A DNA stretch of 43,466 nt from Gnetum montanum. Taxonomy: Eukaryota > Streptophyta > Gnetopsida > Gnetales > Gnetaceae. The notes under the pieces are model-generated. The model was not told where the DNA came from. It was given only the letters and a program-made list of their open reading frames with translations, and ran no database searches. Every line of letters begins with the position of its first letter. Within the stretch, counting starts at the first letter, position 1. The DNA lies in contig MNCI01003711.1 in the NCBI GenBank assembly GCA_015680685.1, positions 119,324-162,789 on the forward strand, written 5' to 3'. Positions 20,521 to 33,011 of this stretch are shown piece after piece. Position numbers and translations under genes: made by a program.

Positions 20521-21549
20521 GTAAGTCGCTACGCTATCCTTATTTTCTTTAAGTAATGAATCGAATCAAATTGCTGTTACCATTACTGTAGTGAAGCTTG
20601 CATTTATTGCTACTGTTTTGGTTGCTATTTTGGCCGCTACGCTATTGTTGTCGCTAGTTGGCCACAGCAGCTGTACGGATGCTACACTATGGTTGCATGC
20701 AGTATCTCCCTAGCTACCATTGTTAAGAATGGTGATTGCCTTGTTGCGAGGGTTTGGGTGGTTCTAAGCGGTGTAGTGCATGCTTGGTGCAACGTACCGC
20801 CCTTAGAAGGTGTTGGCACATTTTGGCCATTTCATGGAACAGGCTTTATAAGGTTATGGTGATTTTTGAAAAATCTAAAAGAGATTTTTAAAATTCTGTT
20901 TCTTCACCTTGAAGTCTACCATGTTGATTAAGACAATCTTATGGCTAATCGGTTCGCATCCACAAAGGCATGGTTGAATGTCCAAAAATCTTAGAGGCCT
21001 TGTCCAACTTGCATCCTTGAATCAACAAATACACAAAAGCTGTAAAGCCTCCTTCCAAGGACCATGTTGCCAAAAATCATACCATTCCATGGGATTTCAT
21101 CCCTTGATTGGCATCCGGACAAAAATGAGCCTAGAATCATGAACACTACCAAAACCTTAACTTATCCAGACACATACATTGGTGCTAAAATCCAAAATTT
21201 AAATCTTTCTACTGCAAGACAGGAAGACCGGCATACTATTCTCCGATGCCTTTAATAAAACACTTACAAGTTGTTGGTTGCCTTGCTTTGAAACGATTCC
21301 CCTCTTCACTTGGGAATCTTTCTTGTCTTGGAGGGTTGCATGTGGAACATTGAAAATCTTGTCGTACGCGATTGTGCCAACCACAAGAGACATTGTTTTA
21401 TTATAAGACGTAAGACATGTTTCTACCCTAAGCCATTTAGTCCTAAGTTTGGTCATGAAGAGAAAGGGCACTAACACGAGTATTGAAGCCAAGGTTACTT
21501 GCAAGCTTAGATATCCTTGTGACGATGTGAGGATATACACAAAGGAATC

Positions 21550-22570
21550 AAAGCCAATGTAGTTGTTTAATGATGATTATGATGCTCCTCGGTCAAAAAA
21601 CAAAAAGCATGTTATCCTACGGACGAAAATGAAAATGGTTAACGCTGCACAGCATGTTAGAAAATGACCAAAGTTCAAGTTTTGAGGGCCGAACAAAATT
21701 CTACAATGATACCAATGTGTTCAAACATTTTGTGCCATGCAACTCGATTGGGAGGAGAGTTGAGGTGCTGTATTTTTACGATTTCCTGGAGCCATTGTAG
21801 ACAGAAAATACGCCCGCTGAGGTACTACAGCAGCAGCAGCAGGACTATCCGTGAGAACCAACAGATATAGTCGATGCAGGGTAGTACGGAAAAGCAGTGG
21901 CAGCGAAGGCCAGTAGACGGAAGATTCAAACGACAATGGTTCCAGCATCATACGCAACGGCGAAGAGGGCGGCGGCAGCACCAGCACGTCAATATTTTTG
22001 TTGTTTGGAGGAATTACAGGGTTTGTTTTACACATATCCACGTTTTTTTTTTCTGGGAAAACCCAATCCAAAAATGGCCAAAAAAAAAATACAGAGGCAC
22101 AGGCGCAGAAAATCCAGCGACAATACCACGCGGGAGCCAGAAACTGTAGGGGAAGGCTACACGTCGGCGAAGGGCGGATGAGCAGCGACCGCGAGGGATG
22201 GATGGACAGCGTCTGAAGAACGGCAGCGAAAAGGAGGACTGCGTGCATATGGAAGAACAGCCGCGGGCAGAAGACCAGCAGTGGGCGCAGCAGCGGCTGC
22301 AGAAGAAGACAGGGAGAGGCCTCTATCGCGCGTGCGGCCAGGACCTCGGCCGCATCCAGATCTAACCTCGGGGTGCGCAAATCGGGCTGAGGGTTGCTGC
22401 GGGCGACTTGAGGAGAGTCACAGGACACAGGACGCAACAAATATGGATGAAAAATGCAGAGAATGGTGTGGACAAGAGAAGTTCAGCAGATCATCGGCAA
22501 CACACATTGTATCCTCAGGCTTTGTTGCTATTAATCGCTGCAAATTTCACATCAATCAAAGTTAATTGGG
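21550..22570. other. GC-rich, CpG-rich insert in U3 of LTR A
   Basis: About 1 kb of distinct composition (GC- and CpG-rich, with a CAGCAG run near 21830) inside U3. It is absent from LTR B, which has a different GC-rich segment instead. The open frame 21721-22440 (minus, 239 codons) and frames on the plus strand at 21874-22565 overlap each other and match no family that I recognise. It may be captured host sequence, perhaps a promoter or 5' UTR. Confidence 0.45.
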
Positions 22571-22954
22571 GCCTTGCAAGTGGATAGCGGGAAGAAGGCA
22601 GCCAAACAAGTACATTTTTGGTTTGACGACAAAAGGAGACTAATTTTTCAAATACATTAAAAGGAGAAGGATTTATGGACATTTCCAAATAATAAAATAA
22701 TAAAATCCTAGCCTTTAACTATGATGTTGTAACTTCCTAGCCTTAATCTATAATGTATGTAACCACCAAGGCCACTTGTCAATTGCAACCTTTTTTATCT
22801 TTGGTGGTTGAAACCACCCAATATTGTTGTAACTTACCTAACTTGTTGGGCAAGTAACCTCCTAACTTGTTGGGCAAGAAATTTTCTAATTGGTGAGTCA
22901 AGTTACTTGAGAGAAAAGTTAGGTGAGATATTTTTGAGATATTTTTGAAATTGT

Positions 22955-23165
22955 AACTACAAGGGCCACTTGTCAACTACAAAGGCCACTTGTCAACTAA
23001 ATGGGACACGTGTCATTTGCAACTTATTTGTCTCCATGGTGAGCACTTGGCAACTAGATGAAGACACTTGGCAACTACTTGAAGACACTTGGCAACTACA
23101 CGAAGACACTTGGCAACTGAATGAAGACACTTGGCCATGGAATAGGACACTTGTCCATGGTATCC
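22955..23165. repeat. Tandem repeat in LTR A
   Basis: About nine units of 20-21 bp of the form GACACTTGGCAACTA-GAA, just upstream of the TATA box. LTR B lacks this array at the same place. It could be a U3 enhancer-like array. Confidence 0.75.
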
Positions 23166-23231
23166 TTTTGTCTCCATGGTGGTTAAAACCACCCAAGATA
23201 TTTTGTAACTTACCTAACCACCTTTGAGCCC

Positions 23232-23239
23232 TATAAAAA
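23232..23239 (+). promoter_or_regulatory. TATA box of LTR A
   Basis: GCCCTATAAAAAGGCTTCAGG matches the B sequence on the opposite strand (40147-40155). Confidence 0.7.
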
Positions 23240-23940
23240 GGCTTCAGGATCAAAAGGAAGGGGAGAGGAAGACATCACACATCAAGGATCATCATCACAC
23301 TTGGAAGATTTGTAAAGAAGATTGTTTGCAAGATGGCTTGCTAGAATAAAGATTTCAGCCTCTTTGTCATGGTCCTGTGAGTTATGCATTTCATTTTTGT
23401 TTTGTTTTAATTGCTTAGCTAGTGGTTTAGGTAGTATCATTCTTGGCAAGTAATTTTGGGATTTTTAGATTGCTCTTATTGTTCTTGTTGCCCAATAGGA
23501 ATTTCTGTTAAAATTTTGCCATAGAAGCGCTTGTGTTCAAAAAGCCTTGAGAGCATTTAGTAGTAAATTTTGTTATTATGCAACGTTTGGGAACTGCGAT
23601 TGGATTGTTGGAAGAGAGCCTCTGTTTGTAGTCACGCCGTGGAACAATTTGGTAGGCGAGAGGGTTCAGAAAATCTTTGGTATTTTGATGGGACCAGAAT
23701 TGCTTCTTTTTATCTTTAGAGTGATTTTCCATGTTATTTCAATCAGAAATTGTCAAGTCTTTTAAAGGTTCTGTTTGAATGCAATCGTTGGCATCTATTG
23801 TCTAGTCAAAGTGGAGTCTCGTACGTGGTAGTTTACGCAGCGATTTTTGGTAGCACAGTAGGATTGTCTTGAAGATATTTCTTGTTGAACCTTGGAAGTT
23901 TGAACAATTCGTAGATATTGAATTTGGGATAGCTTTATTG

Positions 23941-24040
23941 NNNNNNNNNNNNNNNNNNNNNNNNNNNNNNNNNNNNNNNNNNNNNNNNNNNNNNNNNNNN
24001 NNNNNNNNNNNNNNNNNNNNNNNNNNNNNNNNNNNNNNNN
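23941..24040. other. Assembly gap (100 N)
   Basis: A fixed-size placeholder inside LTR A. The LTR B sequence at about 38954-39358 spans the missing interval (roughly 400 bp), so the real gap is longer than 100 bp. Confidence 0.95.
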
Positions 24041-24908
24041 CAACAGCACACACACATACTCACGTTAACTACTGAGTTATTTGGAGGTATCTAGGCCTTG
24101 GTGTTGCCAGAGACCAGCAGGCACCTAAATCCTGTTCGAGGACACTCGTTGGCGATCGCGTCCCAAACGGTCGCTAACAGAAGGGTTTAGTTATCTTCAA
24201 AATTTTTGTGGTGGCATGACGTGTGTTTAGCATAGTGTAGCGTGAGTTATCTCATGCAGCAAGATAGGGTTGGGATGGTGGGGGCATTGTGGATTCTCTC
24301 CCGTCTATGCGGCTAGGCTGTAAGGTTATTGTTGTTATGCTACTTTGCTTATGGTGTGAGGCCCTTAGGCCATTATGTTGGTAATCTGTCATATTGCTAC
24401 GCTATAAAACTTGTAGCATTGCTACATTGTTAAATTCGTTATTCTGCCAAATTTGCTACACTGTGACGCTATCTACAATGCTTTGCTTATTATTCATTAC
24501 GTTGTGCGTGGTGTATTCATCTTACTACACTGTGCAAGATGCAACCATCACCCTTATGTGAAAGTGTTGGCTGTTATGTTGTGCTATGTTAGGTATGCCT
24601 TTTGCATTGTTTCGTGTAACATGTAATAGTTGCATCATGGTATGCACCCATTATTTTTATGTTATGTTGGACTTGACTGTTATGCTACACTACTCCTAAC
24701 TCTTTTTAGTACGCTACATGCAATATTTACTTTCATTCATTGGGGACCCCCTGGTTCATGCTAAAAGGTAAATTCGCAATCGGAAGATCATGCTATGCTA
24801 CATGTAAATAGATGGTTATGCTACACTACTTGTAAACAAATGGTTACACTATGCTACATGTAAACCTCACTTGAACACAATGCTAACATTTGATGCTTTG
24901 TCATGTAG

Positions 24909-27900
24909 GGTCATGTTCAAACCTGTCTTGATCGTCCTTGAACTTGTAGGAGTCTTGTGCTGCCTTAGTGAACCAATGACCAACATCCCTCCTCCCCATG
25001 CACATGTCGAGCAGCAGGCGGTTTGGTTTTGGGAGGGTGCATGGAACTTCTTACAATTCCTCCTCTACCATTTTAGTGTGATCATGTGGTCACACTTGTC
25101 AGCCAAGATAGCAGCCGTAATTACAGAAACATTGTTGCTCAAGGCAAACCAAGGCATTCTGAAGTTCTTGGCTAATGGGGCAATTGGAGGTGAAGGTGTA
25201 GAAGGTTCCAACTAGTGCCCAAGAGCCTTGAGGCACTTAAGTTGGATTTGGGACATGCCTGAGTACAAATGCTATCACTTATATAACACATACGTTGCCC
25301 ATCATATGGGCACTTTTTTTTTAGAACCCAACTAGAACTGTTTACTATGCCGATGGGTGAGTTTTGTGGAGGTATCTTAACATGTTGTATAATCAATGTT
25401 ACACTAGATAGAGGTGTTAACTACATTTTTGTGTATTACTAGGTTTTATATTGATGGGAGTGATCTTCACAGTGACACAGATGCCTTAGCGCTGGCATAG
25501 ACAGCCTTGTAGGAGTTCTCCTCTACCGGGAACATGCATGCCAACATTATAGGGCAACTTGGGCTTGAGTTTAAAACCTACCCAACTAAATATTCCAAAT
25601 TTTATGGAAAGTGTAAGGAAGTCAGTTGGTTGGATAGGGAGTGTACATCCCTCAGACCGCTTACCGTGGAAGACGTGCTAGTGGAGCTCCCACCATTCCC
25701 TACACCATTTAAACCTGGTACGCTAAGTTGTGGATTCATTTTTATATGTTCAAGTGACGATGTGCTTTCATGATTTGATTTTTTTTTCTACTTTTTCTTT
25801 TTTTATTTTGCAAACTATTACAATGGTGATAGAATCCCAAGAGGTCACTATGATCACCTCTGGGCGTAGTGAAACCAACCTCTTCTTTAAGTACAAAGAG
25901 GTGGAGGAGACTCAACATTGGCTTTGCAATGGGGCCCTAGCCACCATTTTCCACAACCTTCAAGAGGCTAGGCTTATGGACTTATTTTTGACTATAAATT
26001 TGAATGTCCCACCTACCAAAATGCTTTCCTGAGTCGATTCCTTTATCAAGAAGGCTAACCACTTCTATACACGTGTTCACAGTGTACGAGTGCTATTTGA
26101 AATCGATGAACAGCTATTTGAGGACCTTTTCGGTGTCCCTTCTGATGGTCTCCCTATAGGAGAAAAATCTAAGAAAGATGCAAACCATCAAGGGGCACAT
26201 CGATGAGTGGCTATGAACAGCTAAGAACCAAAAGGGGATCTACATTAAGAAGGTTAGGCTAAAGGTGGCCAAAACGATTTACCCTGTCTTCCATGCTTAT
26301 GCCTTTCCCAAGCTACTCTCCCAAGGGAAGATCCTTGGAGTGGAGCAGGCTTGGATAATGAGGGATGTCATGGAAGAAGGGACTCACTACAATTGGGCCT
26401 GGTACCTTTCTGACAGCTTGCACACTGAAATGGTTAAGCTTCATAAGAAGTTTGAGTCTTGTTTCAACATGCACTATGCCTTCTTTGTAGCATGCCTACA
26501 GTGCTTTGCGGAATTCTTAGTAGTCCATGAGAATGGCATCTGGGTGTAACAAGATCATAGTTATATTTCCAAACTATGGATTTTCCAAGTTTTTTGTACC
26601 ACATGATCCCAAGATCCCCCGGAGGCTATTGGGGAATCATTTTCGATAACGACAAGGGATCGGGTGGCACATCCCTTTTGTGCCTAGGACAGCGTGGGAG
26701 AGGCACCCTCCATTAACACAGGTAGTGTGATAAGGGGAGAATGCCTCATTGCATAAACATTGATGACTACGTTGCAACGTAAGAAGTCTTGTCTTCCTGA
26801 AGAGCCTCTCCATGCAAATGAAGAGAGGGGGAAGAAGCTACGACTCAAAAGTCGCAAAGTGCAGCCCCTAATTGGTAAGTGTGTTTAACTATTTAGTTAA
26901 CACTCACTACGCTGTGCTACGCTAAGTAGTATTGCACGGCATAGCATCTGTTCCAATTTGGTGTTTCTTGCCCACTATAATTATGTTTTATTAGTATAGG
27001 AAGGAGAAGAAGAAGGGGAGGAAGAGGTTGTGGCCCCTAGAACAAGGGCGACTAGGGAAAATGAAGAGGCCCCAGCCGTAGAAGAAGGGGCCCATGCAAA
27101 TGAAGAAGAGGCCCCTGTTGATTAGGGAGAGGCCCCTGCCGATTAGGGAGAGGCTCTTGCTGATGACCCTTTTGCCAAGTGTGGTTTGGTACCAGAGGGG
27201 CATGAGTGTTAAGGATACAGCTACACTATTGGGTCAGCTAGAAAGAGAGGGGCTCCAATTTGATGCTAGTGAGTTTGAACACTTGTTTGACAATATGTCG
27301 ATGGGAAACCTCCCCCCCTGCTATCACCCTTGAGGATTTGTTCGGTAGGAGCTTTACACTATCATTTACGTCATTCATCAGCTTTGTTGTAGTCCTCTCC
27401 ACCGTGGCTAACATGTTTTACTGTGCAAAAAAAAACCACTATTGATACTCCTGGCCCTTCTTCGATCTGTTTGCGACCATGGACCAAGACCCCTTACAAA
27501 TTCACTTTTATGGAGGGGGTAGTCAATGACATGATTGATCATCTCAGGTAGATCGATCCGAAAATTGGTAAGTTAAAGTCGCTACGTTAGATTTTCTAAA
27601 TTGTTGGGATTTCATTATGTCACTATTACTAACACCCTTCTATGTGCGGTTGGTAGCCTCTCACCTCAAGTGGGACCCCAAGCAAGCAATTGAGGTTGAC
27701 GCCGTACCCAAATTTCTACAAGAGGTCACTGAAGTACCTCATCACATATACAATGAGGCAAGTAAATATGCATTGTACTCGACACACTCTCTATGGGAGT
27801 GTAGACATGTGAATGAAGACCTCTAGAAATGAGTGCAAAAACTTGAGAAGGAGAAGGCCAACCTCACTGCTGAGGTGGAGGATCTCCAATCTAGGAATGA

Positions 27901-28671
27901 ATTCCTATTGGCCTAGGACACTCACGATGGAAGTTGATGTACAACTGTCATTAACTATGCAAGATATTAGATGGTCATGTGATGCAAAAATGAAGCTACA
28001 CACAAAATAATTGAACAATGCATGCAAATGGACCTTCTAGCCCAGAAGAACCAAGACTATAAGGATTATAGCGCAAAGGTTTATGAGTGGGGGCAGGCAC
28101 AAAAGAACCACAAACATATGTATAAAGTGGAGTGTTCCACCTACCTCAAATAATATTGGGATGCTTCGATCAAGTTGCATATCCATAAGCTATTCCTTGA
28201 CATTATTGACGCTTCCAGGGCTTATGACAGGTTTATGCAATAGGTGATAGTCAGTGAAACCCTTGAAAGGAAGATGACTCTACCTGCGGGCGAGACCACC
28301 ACTGCCACCTTTTCTCCAGGACCACCTAGATGGACAACTATAGAAAAGAAAAAGGTTGCAACAAGCGCTAATCTAGGAGATAGGAATTGGACTAACATCA
28401 CTGAGGAGGAGATCCTGCAATGTCTCATGGCCGGCATGGATCGGATACCCCCTGAAATAGATGTGGGGCCATCTCGGGTTAGTCAACTTTTTTGGTGTCA
28501 TAGTTTATTCTATGAAAGCCTTTATTGTAGCTTTAATTGATTATTTTATTTTCCTTGTTGTGCAGGATCTAAATGAAAATGTAGGACCCAATGATGCAAG
28601 NTGTGCAGGATCTAAATGAAAATGTAGGACCCAATGATGCAAGGGATGCTGGTGTAGATGAAGACCCATAG
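24909..28671 (+). pseudogene. Antisense accessory gene of C, coding exons 2-7
   Basis: Inferred exons: 24909-25356, 25443-about 25717, about 25811-26874, 27000-27567, 27657-28477 and 28566-28671 (stop at 28669). Start codon at 24913. The N-terminal part is hydrophobic (MFKPVLIVLELVGVLCCLSEP). Exon 4 has HWLC, FYTRVHSVRVLFEIDEQLFEDLFGV, FHAYAFPKLLSQGKILGVEQ and MHYAFFVACLQCFAEFLVV. Exon 5 is acidic (EEAPVD-GEAPAD repeats). Exon 6 opens with FLQEVTEVPHHIYNEASKY and a coiled coil (VQKLEKEKANLTAEVEDLQ). A +1/-1 shift lies near 26190, and there are several stops. The exon-4 FY...V-----E--FEDLFG layout weakly recalls plant transposon accessory domains. Function unknown. Confidence 0.75.
28559..28643. 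repeat. Exact 42-bp duplication around a single N
   Basis: 28559-28600 and 28602-28643 are identical and are separated by one N at 28601. This is an unmerged overlap between contigs, not biology. It duplicates the last splice acceptor and exon start of the antisense gene. Confidence 0.85.
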
Positions 28672-28846
28672 CATAGCGGCAGGAAATTTTATTCTTGTCT
28701 TTGAATTTACAAACATTTTTGTAAACATTATTGATTGATATTTTGAATGAAGAATCCAATGTGAAGGGATTTATTTCATTTTGGCTAATGTGTTGTATTT
28801 ATTTTTATTCCTTATCCTTTTAAGCTCCTTCGGAGCTTCTCGTTTT

Positions 28847-29036
28847 AGTTTTAGGCCATTTCGGGTTGTAACAATAGTTTAAGGCCATTTTGGGCCAATG
28901 CTAATAGTTTAAGGCCATTTCAAGCTATTGCTAGTTTTAGGCCATTCCAGGCCATGCCATTACTAGTTTTAGGCCATTTTAGGCCATCGTATAGTAATAA
29001 AAAAAATTTTCTAGTTTAGGCCTTAGTAGGCCGTGA
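28847..29036. repeat. Minisatellite R4 (GGCC type), protease side of C
   Basis: Six units of about 30 bp of the form AGTTTTAGGCCATT--GGCCAT. Each unit holds two GGCC (or decayed) sites. A short hairpin, AAGCTCC-TTC-GGAGCTT, lies just before it at 28822-28838. Confidence 0.85.
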
Positions 29037-29224
29037 TGTGATGCAAACAATGGATGTAATGTGAACAATGTAAACAATGAGGAAGATGCTAGCATAAACA
29101 ATGAATCTGAAGTAAACAATGTGATCAGTGGACATATCATTGATGCAAGTAGTAATCATGGTGGAAGCAGTGAAGTAGCTATGCTAACACAAGCAAGGAT
29201 CATTCTCATAGCTACTTCCTAACC

Positions 29225-30345
29225 CAACGTGGGCTCGGTGATGCGTACAACCGAGGGGCCTTGTTATGGTATTCCTTTATGTCATCATCTACTATTTGAA
29301 ACGGTAGCTCAGCCCATGTTACTTCTTCGTTCAAACTAGTTTCAACTTGTTCAGGTGCTTCAATTTGAATGAGGATTCAGTCTTCAGAGATTTCAACCTC
29401 TAAACCTTGTTCCATTCCCACGTTGTTTATGGCTCAGGGAGCCACTTGATCGCCATGAATGACCACTTCCCCTCCCGTGTAGGGTAAGTGAATCTCCTAG
29501 TGTATTGGAGATGAAACAACCCTCAATTGGGCTAACCATGATCTTCCTAGGATCAAGTTGAACCTAGGCATTTCTTCTATGACTATGAATACTACACTCA
29601 TGGGGAATTGGTCCCCTACCACAAAGTTGATACGTATTGTTCCTTTTACTTGCACATGCACCCCGTTAAACGATTTTAAGCAGGATTTCATCATGGGCTT
29701 GATTTGATCGACCAAGCCCAATTTTTCCACTATGAAAAAGGGGGTGACATTAGTAGAGGCCCCATCATCAACATGTACCCTTCGAATCTTGCACTGATCA
29801 ACCTGAATTATGATGAACATGGATGTTGTTGTCACCTAACCCTTTTTAGGGTTATCCTTAATGGACTCATCGTGAAATGTTAACTGAGATGGCTATGGTT
29901 CCTCAGTTGTAGAATGAAGCATGACCACATGGATTGCTTTCTCCTCTACCGGCATGTTTTCGTCAACTGGTATGGACATTAACATGTGAACCATGGCTTT
30001 GCGGTGTGCAGTGGAGGTCATTACCAAGTCATACAGGCTCAAGATTGTGTTTTTTTTCTGTTTCAAAGCCTATTTGACCTAGGTAAGAGTGCTTAGAAGG
30101 TCCTATCCACCATCTTGTTGTTTGATACCCTTTTCCTCCTCCATTTGTCCTATGAGATAAATCAACCGAGGAGGAGCAGTTTCAAGTTGGGGGCTAGACC
30201 TTCTTAGGGAGGGTGGTGGCAATTGCGTGCACATGGTGTTATCAATTGTAGATGATGAGGGGGCCATAGGTGTTAAGGACAAGGGGGTAGGCTTGGAAGG
30301 ACCTAAGGTGGTATGTCCCCTAGCCATCTTATCAGCCAAGCACTC
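29225..30345 (-). pseudogene. C protease region
   Basis: A minus-strand frame from about 30345 starts with KWEECLADKMARGHTTLG and a proline/serine-rich linker. It then carries the aspartic protease at 29835-29497: RRVHVDDGASTNVTPF (active site D-D-G-A), VKGTIRINFVVG and RFNLILGRSWL. It runs to about 29230 (TWAELPFQIVDDDIKEYHN). The frame differs from gag, so a shift or splice joins them. Stops occur near 30075 and 29838. The D copy is at 37819-38800. Confidence 0.85.
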
Positions 30346-30539
30346 TTCCCATTTTTTTGAATAGGGAGGCTGCAGTGCTGCTTTCGTTGCTTAGTGTTGT
30401 GTGCCAGAGTCACTCGAATGTGTTGGCACCTTAATGAAGAATGGTTCCTGTGGTGTTGGCATGAGCGATAGTGCAAATTTAAGTACAAAAGGTGCAAGAG
30501 TGGAGGTTTGATGAGGCACCATAAGAACAAAGGGTGGTT

Positions 30540-33011
30540 GCGATGTCATTATTGTTATAGTTGGGGTTGTTGCATCATGGGGAGCACACGCACCACAAAC
30601 GGTTGTTGTGGTGGCTCTAGATTATGATCAATGCCAATTGTGTTGATGATATACCCCACATTGTTGGCATTCAAGGGGTCTTTGTACACATGCATAGATT
30701 GATTTTCAGGGTAGACAGGGTTGCTTTCATCCAAGACCAACTTCCCTTGATTAATCATCTATTGGATGTCATCCTTCAATGCTAGATAGTAGTCTGTGTC
30801 GTGACCACAAAGTTGATGGTAGTCATAGAACCGTTCCAACTTGAAGCTCTTAGGAACTAGTGGCTCATTATACATGGCCAAGGAGGGGTTCCTAAGACGT
30901 TCGCAATATCGTTGATGACTTTTAGTCATCTCCTTTGACATTTATTTATGTTATAGACATCCAACCCCTATCAATTGCTTCAGGAGTTCTGAAGGCTTAA
31001 TGGGAAATGATGTGTACTTTAAGAGATCCTTATGCTCAAAGTTGGGCTTCGGCTGGGTTGACATCGTAGGTGTTGACATTGAGGGTTGAGTAGCGTTACT
31101 TGAGCTAGAAGTGGCATTAGCTGATGTTGTGGCTATCTTTTTGTTGTTGCTACTGTTGTTACTGGGATTAGTCTCGTTAGTCACAGCGGCCACCGTAGTT
31201 GTTGCAGCCTTATCCTTCTCTTTGTCCCTTTTAAGGTACACATTCTTGTATGTGACATAGGCTCGGTCTTTGCTAGCCTCAACTACGTCCTGGATGCTCC
31301 TAGTCTGAGCGAAAGCTTGACTGAGAGAGCATGGGGCTAGGTAGTAGAGCTTTGATTTAATAAAATCATTTAATGTCCCCTTGAATATGGATAAAAAGTG
31401 GGCCTCCGTGATAGGCTCATGTATTTCGTTCAAGGTAGTGCTCCACCACTGTATAAATTTTTGCACCAACTCCAGTGGGTCTTGCTTAACGGTCATCAAC
31501 TAATATAGTGTGACTTCCAGCTTCAAGTTATACTTGAAACGGTTCACAAAATGACTCAATAGCTCCTCTAGAGTTGAGATGGAGGCACGTGGGAGTGCAT
31601 GGTACCAATCTAGAGCTTTTCTTATCAAATACATGGCAAAGACACAGATAATAGTGTGCGACCACTGTTGCAACAATAGAGATTCAAATCTAAATGTAAC
31701 TAAATGTGCATTGGGATCACCCTCCCCATTGTATTTTGTGAATTTGGGGAGTGGCATCCCAGGGGGTAACATGAGCATGGGGATGGCTGGGCTGATGGGA
31801 TGGTAGAAATCCATGACTTGCACCATGTTAGAATTAAAGGCTTTAAGACATTTAATCTCTTCAGTGAGGATCTAGATAAGTTGGAACACTTGGTCCAAAC
31901 CTGGTGATGTTGTAGATGATTGCTGGGTTGCATGAGCAGTTGTTGTATGTGCCGATGAAAGTTTTAGTGGAAGGGCAGCGGCCTGGCCCATGGGGGGCGT
32001 TGTTGGTGTCGCTCCTGTGAATGATGCTGCTTGGGCCATCCACCACCTAGTGGGTTATGCTGTTGATGCGATGGCCATTGGTGGGTCTATGGGGCTAGTA
32101 ATTTACATGACTGATGGGGCAGACCACAGCCCCATTCTTGGTTGTACCACTTACGAGACTTGGTACGCTTGGTGGTGAATGTAATGTGACATCTGGGAGG
32201 ATTATGCAATAAGGAGAGAAGTGGTTGGGATCCACCACGCAGTTGGGGCCGGGCCTACCACTGATGGTGGGATAGGTGTAGATGATGGAATGGGAGTGGG
32301 AACTCCATGCAAATGTGACATAGGCATGGTGTGCACATATGGCAATGTAGCTGTGACTAGTGCTTGGTACGATGACAGGACAAAGTGAGGAGGGAGAGTG
32401 CATGGAAATGAAACTGAAGGGGTAGCGTGTTGGTGCACTAAGGATAGGGGATGGCTACCCATGGTTGACGAAAGTGTAGGTTGTGGCAGAGTCATGGTAA
32501 TCACAAAGGGGTTAGAAGCAAAGAGTGGGTTTGACCAGAAGATCATGGTGGGAGGGATAACCGCAGGGTAAGTCTAGCCACCACCCTCGGAATGGGAATC
32601 CAGGTCTTCCTATCCATCCTAGAAAGCCTTATCATGATGGGATGTTGTATCTTGCTCCCTAGACCTACTAACTCGTATCAACAAGTCCAAGATCCACTGA
32701 TACGTGTCTGTTAGGTGGATGGTAATGTCAAGGGTAGGGATAAATTCCCTCCTATTTCGATGAAGGAACTCAAAGTTACATTTTTCTTCAAGTTCTTGGT
32801 GATCCAAGGGTAGATTTGCTGGGATCTTTGCGTAAATGAAGCCATAGCACTCTCCGTCTTGTGCCAAGCACTCAAGTGACAGGTGTCGGAGCCTAAGAGA
32901 TTGATGTGGCACAAGCACTAGGCTAGGCAGTCGCTCAATACCTATGGTATTTTGAGCCAAGAAAGGAACCTCAAGGTTTAAGGTGGGAATGGCAATGGTT
33001 TCAGGAATCAT
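30540..33011 (-). pseudogene. C gag
   Basis: One frame from a start codon at 33011 to about 30540, roughly 820 codons, is broken by several TAG/TGA codons. The N-terminus has LSLECLAQDGECYGFIYAK. The middle is a Pro/Thr/Ser-rich stretch (32546-31900). The capsid-like domain has LPKFTKYNGEGDPNAHLVTF, LDWYHALP and LEELLSHFVNRFKY, then PLELVQKFIQWW. The C-terminus has a FYDYHQLCGHDTDYYLALKDDIQ block (30830-30762), a decayed C-Y/H--GH-T--C knuckle, and the KDPLNANNVGYIINTI segment. The stops fit CAG>TAG decay. Confidence 0.85.

Larger units (their letters stand above)
20811..24179 (+). mobile_element. Solo LTR A (long-LTR family)
   Basis: Begins TGTTGGCACATTTTGG, ends CGGTCGCTAACA, and is flanked by the perfect duplication GAAGG (20806-20810 and 24180-24184). 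A promoter TATA box lies at 23232-23239, with AATAAA at 23345-23350, giving the U3/R/U5 order. A second copy of the whole unit is absent in C, so it is a solo LTR. The region 22860-24179 matches B (38814-40250, reverse) closely. U3 from 20845 to 22850 does not. Confidence 0.85.
20521..24908 (+). other. Intron 1 of C antisense gene, holding insertion A
   Basis: About 1.0 kb of native intron (20521-20810 and 24185-24908) is rich in GCTACRCT words. LTR A and its duplicated GAAGG sit inside. The acceptor is TGTCATGTAG|GGTCATG. I see no coding motif in the native part. Confidence 0.45.

Noticed and set aside
21721-22440. 239-codon minus-strand open frame in LTR A
   Set aside because: The longest frame in the window, but it has no motif I recognise, overlaps open frames on the other strand, and lies in CpG-rich sequence where stops are rare by chance.
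20811-24179. LTR A as a complete small element with its own two LTRs
   Set aside because: No internal direct repeat of the ends was found; one TATA/poly(A) set and one U5; best explained as a solo LTR.
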